DNA of 5,531 nt from Candidatus Saccharimonadota bacterium (GCA_905371595.1 CAJPLU010000039.1:1-5531); one strand, 5' to 3'. Shown: positions 1 to 4,256, counted from the stretch's first letter. A program made the numbers and translations. Notes: generated by a model from the letters alone, not told the origin.

Positions 1-13
1 CATAGACCAAAAT

Positions 14-307
14 TTAGTCAGCAAGGGAACGATACTCATTATCAGCAAACAAACTCCCAGCGCCTGCTGCCCGATACAAAGCATCTACCGCTAGAAGTGC
101 ATCATGCTGAAGTGTCGGCTTGCCGCTAATGGTCTCATCATAAAAATCTTGCAACGACTCCGGATAACCCTCGTCTGGCGCGTCATATAAAAATATGTCC
201 TGTAGCAGCTTTTTCTGTTCAGGCGGAATATCATCAAAAAACTGCGGATGAAAATCATAAAACCATTCAAGGCGAGTTTGCAGCTTCAGATATTTATCGT
301 AGTCCAT
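14..307 (-). CDS. Hypothetical protein, 97 aa, probably leaderless
   Basis: I do not recognise this protein. It is soluble-looking and acidic, rich in aromatic residues in its first third (WFYDFHPQFF near residues 15-24) and in Asp/Glu throughout. It has no signal peptide or membrane helix, and its C-terminal half is probably helical (ALLAVDALYRAAGAG). The frame is open upstream to an ATG at 358, but that longer start would lie inside the terminator hairpin at 332-355. ATG 307 is preferred because a perfect TATAAT (319-314) with a TTGAAG -35 at 17 bp ends six bases before it. The transcript should therefore begin at or next to the A of ATG, and there is no Shine-Dalgarno sequence. It lies downstream of the 66-aa gene on the same strand. 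Another minus-strand ATG occurs at 3-1, ten bases past the stop, and may begin the next gene outside the window. Confidence 0.68.
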   Translation of the reverse strand: MDYDKYLKLQTRLEWFYDFHPQFFDDIPPEQKKLLQDIFLYDAPDEGYPESLQDFYDETISGKPTLQHDALLAVDALYRAAGAGSLFADNEYRSLAD

Positions 308-313
308 AACTAT

Positions 314-342
314 ATTATATCCAGGGAATGACCCCTCTTCAA
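314..342 (-). promoter_or_regulatory. Promoter for the 97-aa gene
   Basis: Read on the minus strand, the -35 is TTGAAG (342-337, four of six consensus bases), the spacer is 17 bp (336-320) and the -10 is TATAAT (319-314, perfect). Only six bases separate the -10 from ATG 307, so the predicted start of transcription coincides with the start codon. The -35 lies within the 3' arm of the preceding terminator hairpin. Confidence 0.6.
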
Positions 343-355
343 ATCTGAAGAGGGG
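332..355 (-). terminator. Hairpin terminator of the 66-aa gene
   Basis: There is a perfect 10-bp inverted repeat, CCCCTCTTCA (332-341) and TGAAGAGGGG (346-355), with a 4-base loop. It begins about 12 bases after the stop codon of the 66-aa gene. On the minus strand it is followed by TCATT, so the U-tract is poor. Termination may be incomplete, or the hairpin may act mainly as a 3' stabiliser. Confidence 0.6.
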
Positions 356-367
356 CATCCTTGAGGA

Positions 368-568
368 TTACTCGTCGTCGTCAGAGTGGTACTTCCGCCA
401 GCTCGGCGTGCCATCGTTGTACATGTAGTACCCATCTGAGTGCGGCTCACCAGAAGTCTGACCACTGTGCATGTGCTCAGGCTGGTCGGGGTCGACAACC
501 CACACTTCGTCACCCGGGTTGGGGACAAGGTGACTAGCGATGTCGTTCAGATCGCGCCGGTTCGGCAT
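368..568 (-). CDS. Hypothetical small hydrophilic protein, 66 aa
   Basis: I do not recognise the family. The protein begins MPNRRDLND, has a short core that could form beta strands (PGDEVWVVDPD, about residues 18-28), then a His/Gly/Ser/Tyr-rich stretch with HMHSG and YYMYND, and ends in an acidic tail, SDDDE. No signal peptide or membrane segment is visible, so it should be cytosolic. The gene has a complete set of signals: a strong promoter, a 5' hairpin, a ribosome site and a hairpin terminator. This argues that it is real and well expressed, despite an overlapping plus-strand frame with no such signals. An in-frame ATG at 574 directly abuts the AGGAG. ATG 568 has the proper five-base spacing and is chosen. 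It is transcribed divergently from the pyrophosphatase gene. Confidence 0.7.
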   Translation of the reverse strand: MPNRRDLNDIASHLVPNPGDEVWVVDPDQPEHMHSGQTSGEPHSDGYYMYNDGTPSWRKYHSDDDE

Positions 569-573
569 GATCA

Positions 574-579
574 TCTCCT
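574..579 (-). promoter_or_regulatory. Ribosome binding site that decides the start of the 66-aa gene
   Basis: On the minus strand AGGAGA occupies 579-574, leaving five bases to ATG 568. The alternative ATG at 574 overlaps the end of this motif and has no usable spacing, so the shorter protein is favoured. Confidence 0.65.
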
Positions 580-593
580 ATCTACTCAAGGAT

Positions 594-608
594 GGCTGCA
601 TTTCAGCC
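594..608 (-). other. Short hairpin at the predicted 5' end of the 66-aa mRNA
   Basis: GGCTG (594-598) and CAGCC (604-608) are exact inverted repeats around a 5-base loop. With the promoter at 617-645, transcription should begin near 610. The mRNA would then open with this small hairpin, a common way of protecting a 5' end. Confidence 0.35.
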
Positions 609-616
609 TAGATTGT

Positions 617-645
617 ATGATATAGAATAGAATAGAATATGTCAA
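617..645 (-). promoter_or_regulatory. Strong housekeeping promoter for the 66-aa gene, with a repeat-filled spacer
   Basis: On the minus strand the -35 is a perfect TTGACA (645-640), the spacer is exactly 17 bp (639-623) and the -10 is TATCAT (622-617, five of six consensus bases). This is the best promoter in the window. Transcription should start near 610, giving a leader of about 40 bases to ATG 568. The spacer consists entirely of a TAGAA repeat. Confidence 0.75.
623..639. repeat. TAGAA pentanucleotide tandem repeat in the promoter spacer
   Basis: On the plus strand there are three full copies of TAGAA (623-637) plus TA. The tract coincides exactly with the 17-bp spacer between the -10 and -35 of the minus-strand promoter. 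Gain or loss of one unit would change the spacer to 22 or 12 bp and should inactivate the promoter. Confidence 0.7.
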
Positions 646-866
646 CCATTAGCGCTTTGATGATAAAGACCTTTGCTAGAATACGTATTAAACCAACAAG
701 CACGGATTGCCCTCGCTTTTCCCGCTCGCCCATGCTAAAATAAAACCGCAACCAACATCCGCGCGCCGTTTCACAACAAGGGGATGTTCGTGATCTGAGA
801 GAAGTCGCTTGTATTCACTCCATCATTTTATACGACTAGATCAATACATCTGGTCGTTCTTTATGT
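646..866. other. Divergent intergenic region without a convincing gene
   Basis: This is most of the roughly 320-base gap between the divergent 66-aa gene and the pyrophosphatase gene. It contains a plus-strand extended -10 candidate, TGC-TAGAAT (674-682), with no clear -35. It also has a 7-bp inverted repeat, AACATCC (754-760) and GGATGTT (782-788), with a long loop, and a stronger hairpin at 832-857. One minus-strand frame of 41 codons (733-608) begins with charged residues and continues as a hydrophobic stretch (VLVGLIRILAKVFIIKALM, from residue 11). It lacks a ribosome site and runs into the promoter of the 66-aa gene, so I do not call it. I see no tRNA or known riboswitch. A short noncoding RNA or a regulated leader is possible. 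Confidence 0.4.
832..862 (+). terminator. Hairpin with T-rich tail: terminator or operator upstream of the pyrophosphatase gene
   Basis: ACGACTAGAT (832-841) pairs with ATCTGGTCGT (848-857) over 10 bp, with one U-G wobble, around a 6-base loop, and is followed by TTCTTT. The wobble pairs in plus-strand RNA but is an A-C mismatch in the other direction, which favours a plus-strand RNA structure. It ends only five bases before the extended -10 of the next gene, so it could instead be an operator covering the -35 region. Confidence 0.4.
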
Positions 867-872
867 TATGAT
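864..872 (+). promoter_or_regulatory. Extended -10 promoter for the pyrophosphatase gene
   Basis: TGT-TATGAT (864-872) is an extended -10 with five of six consensus bases in the hexamer. No good -35 stands at the usual distance, as is common for extended -10 promoters. Transcription would start near 879, giving a leader of about ten bases that contains AGGA (879-882), six bases before ATG 889. Confidence 0.5.
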
Positions 873-888
873 ATAGAAAGGATTATCC

Positions 889-1476
889 ATGACAAAAAGT
901 AAAACGATTTACTTCATCACCTCTAATCAGCGCAAGTTCACTAGCCTTCAGGAATTGCTCCAGCCGCTTGGCATTGACCTGCAGCAACTTGATTACGATT
1001 TTGACGAGGGGCGGGGGCTGGATATTCAAACAATTACCAAGGGTAAACTGGCGCAAGCTAAAAAAGCTTTTCCAAGCAAGCGCCTGATCGTTGATGATCG
1101 CGGTTTTTTCATCCCGGCGCTGAAAGGTTTTCCTGGGCCGTTTGTTAAATTGCTACTGGACAGTTTTAGTTATCCCGGCATCATTAAACTAATGCAAGGC
1201 GAAACTGATCGCCGGGCTATCTTTTCTTTTGCAGTTGGCTATTTTGACGGTGAAAAAGACCACATTTTCGTGGCCGATGAAGAGGGTTTTATTATTGATG
1301 AGCCGCGCGGCGATAATCTCCACGGCTGGACGGAATTGCTATATATTTATGGGCATCCGAGCTTTCCTGGGCGCAGTTTGGCAGAGTTGAATAATGAGGA
1401 ATGGAAAGAATATTTGGCTGCGATTGAAACGGTGGATGGGTTTGCAATGATGAGGGATTATCTAGCAAAAATATAA
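889..1476 (+). CDS. Divergent RdgB/HAM1-type non-canonical purine NTP pyrophosphatase, 195 aa
   Basis: The family hydrolyses dITP, dXTP and ITP to monophosphates in the cytosol, keeping deaminated purines out of DNA and RNA. The fold signature is clear: TSNQRK at 11-16 matches the N-terminal T/SGNxxK nucleotide site, and VDDRGFFIPALKGFPGPF (68-85) matches the DDSGL...L-G-PG catalytic block. RRAIF (108-112), GFIIDEPRG (133-141) and SLAEL (163-167) match later family blocks. The length is normal for the family (about 190-200 aa). It is divergent: the Ser of DDSG is Arg71, the usual GFGYDP-like substrate loop is replaced by LHGWTELLY (144-152), and the C-terminal SHRG motif is replaced by VDGF (182-185). 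Both Asp residues, 69 and 70, remain, so catalysis is plausible but specificity may have changed. The start has AGGA at a six-base distance. The gene stands alone and ends in tandem terminators. Confidence 0.82.
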   Translation: MTKSKTIYFITSNQRKFTSLQELLQPLGIDLQQLDYDFDEGRGLDIQTITKGKLAQAKKAFPSKRLIVDDRGFFIPALKGFPGPFVKLLLDSFSYPGIIKLMQGETDRRAIFSFAVGYFDGEKDHIFVADEEGFIIDEPRGDNLHGWTELLYIYGHPSFPGRSLAELNNEEWKEYLAAIETVDGFAMMRDYLAKI

Positions 1477-1504
1477 GATGCCCCAACACCAAAGCCAGGA
1501 GTAT

Positions 1505-1533
1505 AAACCGCCCAAAAGCAATGGGTGGTTTTT
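1505..1533 (+). terminator. First hairpin terminator after the pyrophosphatase gene
   Basis: AAACCGCCC (1505-1513) pairs with GGGTGGTTT (1523-1531) over 9 bp, with one G-U wobble and a 9-base loop. The 3' arm runs into a TTTTT tract (1529-1533). It starts 28 bases after the stop codon. Confidence 0.7.
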
Positions 1534-1535
1534 GG

Positions 1536-1564
1536 GGCGCGAGGCGAGGTGTCTCGCGCCTTTT
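1536..1564 (+). terminator. Second, stronger hairpin terminator
   Basis: GGCGCGAG (1536-1543) and CTCGCGCC (1553-1560) form a perfect GC-rich 8-bp stem. It can be extended inward by a G-U and a C-G pair to leave a 5-base loop. TTTTCTTATTTAT follows. With the preceding hairpin it forms a tandem terminator that insulates the zeta-like gene from upstream transcription. Confidence 0.85.
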
Positions 1565-1578
1565 CTTATTTATCCAAA

Positions 1579-1587
1579 TGATATAAT
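1579..1587 (+). promoter_or_regulatory. Extended -10 promoter for the zeta-like kinase gene
   Basis: TGA-TATAAT (1579-1587) is a perfect extended -10, placed just after the tandem terminators and without a recognisable -35. A start of transcription near 1594 would leave only about six bases before ATG 1600. The GAGGG at 1589-1593, which is well spaced as a ribosome site, would then be absent or only partly present in the mRNA. Confidence 0.6.
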
Positions 1588-1599
1588 AGAGGGTAGTAT

Positions 1600-2271
1600 A
1601 TGAAGATCTCCTTGTCTCAGCCTAACACTGTTATAAAACGCCAGGCAACTCAGGCATTTTTTGACAAAACAGAAGCAAAACCCCGCGAAGAGGGTGTTGA
1701 CTTCTCACTAGCGCTCATTATGGCTGGTGTGCCCGGCGCTGGTAAAACAGAGTATATTAGCTCGTTCATTGAAGAAAATGAAATATTCAAGCGTAACGCA
1801 CTGAGGATTGATTTGGATGAGATTATCACTATTTTTGAAGAATATCAGCCTGAAGAAGACAGTAGATTTCGCAGTATCGGCAATAGGATTGTTGAGAATA
1901 TTTTGGATCGTGCTTTTAAGGGCGGCTATAACTTTATACTAGATGGCACATTTGCTGGCGCCAAAGCAATCGATAATGTGCGGCGCGCCATTCGCCATGG
2001 CTATCTTGTGTATATCGTTGTGCTAATCGAGGATGTTGAGCAAGCTAAAGAATACACGCGTATCCGTAAAGAAAAAACCAAAAGAGAAATTAAAGACGAG
2101 GCATTTACTAAGACAATATTGGGAATAAAAAAGAATCTTAAAATTATCCAGAGTGAATTTGTTGATAAAGGATTGCCTGTTGCCGTTAAGTTTATCAAGA
2201 AACATTGGCAGAATAGCACGGTTAGCTACAAAATAACGTGGTCTAGCATTGATGACTTATACAAAGAATGA
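1600..2271 (+). CDS. Zeta-toxin/UNAG-kinase-like P-loop protein, 223 aa
   Basis: Zeta/PezT toxins phosphorylate UDP-N-acetylglucosamine and so block cell-wall synthesis. The evidence here is a Walker A motif, GVPGAGKT (43-50), then RIDLDEI (69-75) matching the catalytic Asp region, GNRIVENILDRAFKGGYNF (94-112), DGT (115-117) in the place of the zeta EGT, and an Arg/Lys-rich lid segment, YTRIRKEKTKREI (152-164). Differences: the Glu of EGT is Asp115, and the Arg two residues after that motif in zeta is Ala119. UNAG as substrate is therefore uncertain. The first 36 residues are hydrophilic and there is no signal peptide. No epsilon-like antitoxin lies upstream, where tandem terminators stand instead. 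A small basic gene follows. It could be a toxin with an unrecognised partner or a different small-molecule or RNA kinase. The gene is AT-rich (21 of 60 bases are G/C at 2041-2100) compared with the permeases. Confidence 0.78.
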   Translation: MKISLSQPNTVIKRQATQAFFDKTEAKPREEGVDFSLALIMAGVPGAGKTEYISSFIEENEIFKRNALRIDLDEIITIFEEYQPEEDSRFRSIGNRIVENILDRAFKGGYNFILDGTFAGAKAIDNVRRAIRHGYLVYIVVLIEDVEQAKEYTRIRKEKTKREIKDEAFTKTILGIKKNLKIIQSEFVDKGLPVAVKFIKKHWQNSTVSYKITWSSIDDLYKE

Positions 2272-2277
2272 TAGAAT
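2249..2277 (+). promoter_or_regulatory. Promoter for the 57-aa basic gene, overlapping the end of the zeta-like gene
   Basis: The -35 is TTGATG (2249-2254, four of six), the spacer is 17 bp and the -10 is TAGAAT (2272-2277, five of six), preceded by TG at 2269-2270 to give an extended -10. The -10 includes the tandem stop codons TGA-TAG of the zeta-like gene. ATG 2285 lies seven bases further on, so the mRNA would be leaderless. Confidence 0.5.
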
Positions 2278-2284
2278 ACTCCAT

Positions 2285-2458
2285 ATGGATAAGCTTAGAA
2301 AGACCGTAGGAACAAACTCTCTAAGAAGTAAAATCAAAAAGCAGGCAGCGATAGCTCGCCAAAATAAAATGAAAAAGATTCTAGAGGATCCGAAGAAAAT
2401 TCGTTCCGCCGCTCAAGGTGCCGTTAGGCGGCAGCAGAAGTTGGCCGGAATTAGGTAA
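2285..2458 (+). CDS. Small, very basic protein, 57 aa, probably leaderless
   Basis: I do not recognise this protein. Of 57 residues, 18 are Lys or Arg and only three are acidic, with no aromatic residues and no membrane segment. Helix-favouring Ala, Gln and Lys dominate, as in KIKKQAAIARQNKMKKIL and SAAQGAVRRQQKLAGIR. Binding to nucleic acid or the ribosome, or to the acidic surface of a partner, is plausible. The frame is open further upstream (TTG 2249, ATG 2252) into the end of the zeta-like gene. Neither earlier start has a ribosome site, whereas ATG 2285 sits at the expected transcription start of the promoter at 2249-2277. It begins 13 bases after the zeta-like stop and could be its partner, although known epsilon/PezA antitoxins are not this basic and lie upstream. 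Confidence 0.62.
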   Translation: MDKLRKTVGTNSLRSKIKKQAAIARQNKMKKILEDPKKIRSAAQGAVRRQQKLAGIR

Positions 2459-2520
2459 GTAATTTTGTACCCAAAGAATTAGCCAACCTCAACCTACTAG
2501 CCGTACACCACAGCAAGGTA

Positions 2521-2526
2521 TATAAT
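2521..2526 (+). promoter_or_regulatory. -10 box for the 77-aa membrane protein gene
   Basis: A perfect TATAAT stands 34 bases before ATG 2561. No good -35 is seen at 16-18 bp. The resulting leader would be about 28 bases and carries AAAGGA (2551-2556) as ribosome site, four bases before the ATG. Confidence 0.45.
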
Positions 2527-2560
2527 TAATCCTAACAATAAATCATAAACAAAGGAATAT

Positions 2561-2794
2561 ATGAATATCAAACCTCTAGACATAGTATCTATGATAGGTA
2601 TTATTATCGTAGTATCAAGTAGCGCTATCTCTACGTATATTGCCGTAAAAGCAAGCAAGAAGCAAAAAGCTCAGCAAGAAAAAGACGCTAAAACTAAAAA
2701 AGTAGAACCAAACAGCCCCGCAGCAAGCACCAGCGAACTCCGCGCCGAACTGGATGATTTGAAGAAGCGAGTCGTAGCGCTTGAGAAGAAATAG
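2561..2794 (+). CDS. Small single-pass membrane protein with coiled-coil tail, 77 aa
   Basis: The family is not recognised. Residues 8-29 are a continuous hydrophobic helix (IVSMIGIIIVVSSSAISTYIA). A Lys/Gln-rich stretch (30-47), a Pro/Ser/Ala linker (48-58) and a short amphipathic helix follow. In that helix Leu60, Leu64, Leu67, Val71 and Leu74 fall in a regular 4-3 heptad pattern, so it should form a coiled coil. The Lys cluster right after the helix suggests N-out, C-in topology by the positive-inside rule. The start has AAAGGA at a good distance. It could be a membrane-anchored adaptor or oligomerising subunit, but nothing in the sequence fixes a role. The downstream permease gene has its own promoter signals, so shared transcription is uncertain. 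Confidence 0.75.
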   Translation: MNIKPLDIVSMIGIIIVVSSSAISTYIAVKASKKQKAQQEKDAKTKKVEPNSPAASTSELRAELDDLKKRVVALEKK

Positions 2795-2813
2795 CCAGAT
2801 AATCCCCGCTCAT

Positions 2814-2845
2814 TTCACATTCCCTTCACACACCCCTGCTACACT
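2814..2845 (+). promoter_or_regulatory. Permease operon promoter with TTCACA direct repeats
   Basis: An extended -10, TGC-TACACT (2837-2845), lies 25 bases before ATG 2871 and has no proper -35. In the -35 region there are two exact direct repeats of TTCACA (2814-2819 and 2825-2830), 11 bp apart start to start. One-turn-spaced direct repeats of this kind are typical sites for OmpR/PhoB-family response regulators, such as TTNACA boxes in Gram-positive bacteria. The likely reading is activation by a two-component system. Confidence 0.5.
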
Positions 2846-2870
2846 GACATAGAACCAAGAAAGGAGATCT

Positions 2871-4253
2871 ATGTCATTTATACAACGTGCCTGGTTGTAT
2901 ATCACCAGGAAAAAACTCAAAACGCTGATTTTGCTGGCGATTTTGCTGTGTATGTCGACAATTATGCTGAGTGGATTTGCCATCAAGCATTCGACCGACG
3001 CGGCGGCGCAGTCGCTAGACAAAACGCTCAAGGCCGGCTTCACGCTGGGCAATAATCCGCGCACCAATCCGGGAACAGCCCGCGGTTCGGGAACGGTGTC
3101 GAACAAAGACATCGACGCGATCAAGAATCTGGAGGGCGTGACGGATTATGTCAAGCGCCAGAATGCTACGGTCGATTTTATCAATACCAAACTGGTGCCA
3201 CTACCAAGTGGCGGCAGCGGCTATGATGCCGAGAAAGACAAACAGTTTGGCAACGCCGCGACCATCATCGGCGTCAATAAATCTGAGTCCGAGAAAAAGT
3301 TCCGCGCTGAGTCGCTCAAGCTCATCGCTGGTCGGCACATCACCGAGAACGATTCGCACAAGATCTTGGTGCACGAAGACTTCGCCAAGGCTAACAGCCT
3401 GAAGCTGGGCAGTAAAATTAAGCTGAAGGCCAATCAATACGACACCGACAACGAGCATCCGTCCAAGGACGAGGTCGAGGTAGAAATCGTCGGTATATTT
3501 AACGGCAAGAACCCAAAGCAGGCGACCTATCAGGTGGAGCTGTTCGAGAATTTGTTCCTGACTGACCTCACGACAACTCGCCGATTGAACGCGTATACAG
3601 CGCAAAATGAGATTTACCAGGACGCTACGTTTTTTACCAAGGGCACCAAGCAGCTGGACGAGGTGATGGCGCGGGCGAATAAATTGCCGGTTAATTGGCA
3701 AAAGTATCAATTGAATAAGAATAGCCAGGAACTGGCTGGTGTGACTGGCGCAGTGAATGGCGTGTACGGTCTGATCGACGGTATGCTGTGGGCGACGGCG
3801 CTGGTCAGCGTCGCAGTAATCGGCATGGTACTGTATTTGTGGATGAATGAGCGTAAGCGCGAAGCGGGTGTGCTCTTGGCAACGGGCGTGCCGCAGTCAA
3901 AGATTGTGCTGCAATATATCGCTGAGCTAGTGATGATCGCGGTACTGAGCTTCGGTGCGTCGTACTTTACCGCAGGGCTGATTGCTCAACAAATGGGTGA
4001 TCACGTGGTATCGCAGGCGGCGCAGAATGCCACGCGTCAAGCTGGCAGTTCCTTGAACGGTGCGTCGCTCGGTGCTGACGCTGACTCGGTGACGTCATCG
4101 CGGACGCTGGACAAGGTGACGGTTGGTGTACAACCAACGGATCTGTTGGCGGTATGGGGCGCTGGACTGGCGGTGATTATCATCGCAGTGCTCTTGGCCT
4201 CTCGACCGATTACTCAGTCAACGCCAAAAGAATTACTAACCGAAGTGGACTAG
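2871..4253 (+). CDS. ABC transporter permease with FtsX/MacB-type domain, 460 aa (first of a pair)
   Basis: This is a membrane subunit of an ABC exporter or signalling transporter. After a short basic N-terminus (RAW and TRKKLK, residues 6-17) comes helix 1 (18-38). An extracytoplasmic MacB-PCD-like domain follows to about 295, and then helices 2 (300-325), 3 (344-372) and 4 (424-446). Between helices 2 and 3, NERKREAGVLLATG (326-339) is the conserved FtsX coupling segment that contacts the ATPase. This four-helix layout with one large loop is typical of MacB/LolC/Vex families. A second, Ala/Gln/Ser-rich outer loop (about 373-420) is longer than usual. The N-terminal RAW motif and the tandem permease arrangement recall the Vex1/Vex3 proteins of streptococci. 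The start has AAAGGAG four bases upstream. The substrate cannot be read from the sequence; a peptide, lipid or antimicrobial is likely. Confidence 0.88.
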   Translation: MSFIQRAWLYITRKKLKTLILLAILLCMSTIMLSGFAIKHSTDAAAQSLDKTLKAGFTLGNNPRTNPGTARGSGTVSNKDIDAIKNLEGVTDYVKRQNATVDFINTKLVPLPSGGSGYDAEKDKQFGNAATIIGVNKSESEKKFRAESLKLIAGRHITENDSHKILVHEDFAKANSLKLGSKIKLKANQYDTDNEHPSKDEVEVEIVGIFNGKNPKQATYQVELFENLFLTDLTTTRRLNAYTAQNEIYQDATFFTKGTKQLDEVMARANKLPVNWQKYQLNKNSQELAGVTGAVNGVYGLIDGMLWATALVSVAVIGMVLYLWMNERKREAGVLLATGVPQSKIVLQYIAELVMIAVLSFGASYFTAGLIAQQMGDHVVSQAAQNATRQAGSSLNGASLGADADSVTSSRTLDKVTVGVQPTDLLAVWGAGLAVIIIAVLLASRPITQSTPKELLTEVD

Positions 4254-4256
4254 GGG
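4252..4256 (+). promoter_or_regulatory. Ribosome site that decides the start of the second permease
   Basis: AGGGG (4252-4256) overlaps the TAG stop of the first permease. It is three bases from ATG 4260 and six from ATG 4263. Spacing, and alignment of MTIIKRAW with MSFIQRAW of the first permease, favour ATG 4263. The overlap points to coupled translation. Confidence 0.6.

Noticed and set aside
308..358. Upstream extension of the 97-aa gene to ATG 358
   Set aside because: The extra 17 codons lie across the terminator hairpin and the TATAAT promoter, so they are unlikely to be translated or even transcribed in the main message.
440..625. Plus-strand frame of 61 codons opposite the 66-aa gene
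   Set aside because: It has no ribosome site, runs opposite a gene with complete expression signals and ends inside that gene's promoter.
754..800. Possible tRNA-like element, from GTTCGTGATC near 785 and inverted repeats
   Set aside because: There is no acceptor stem, D-arm or anticodon arm at the right spacing, only a coincidental T-loop-like string.
1478..1603. Plus-strand 41-aa frame between the pyrophosphatase and zeta-like genes, whose stop overlaps ATG 1600
   Set aside because: It reads straight through both terminator hairpins and the extended -10, and has no ribosome site. The overlap looks accidental.
2249..2284. Longer N-terminus for the 57-aa basic protein (TTG 2249 or ATG 2252)
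   Set aside because: There is no ribosome site, it overlaps the zeta-like coding sequence, and the promoter at 2249-2277 fits a start at 2285 better.
2459..2520. Terminator after the 57-aa gene
   Set aside because: I looked for a stem followed by a T-run before the next -10 box and found none convincing.
3201..3710. Long minus-strand frame inside the first permease (169 codons)
   Set aside because: It is a mirror frame of GC-rich coding sequence and lacks a ribosome site. The plus-strand protein has clear family motifs and membrane helices.
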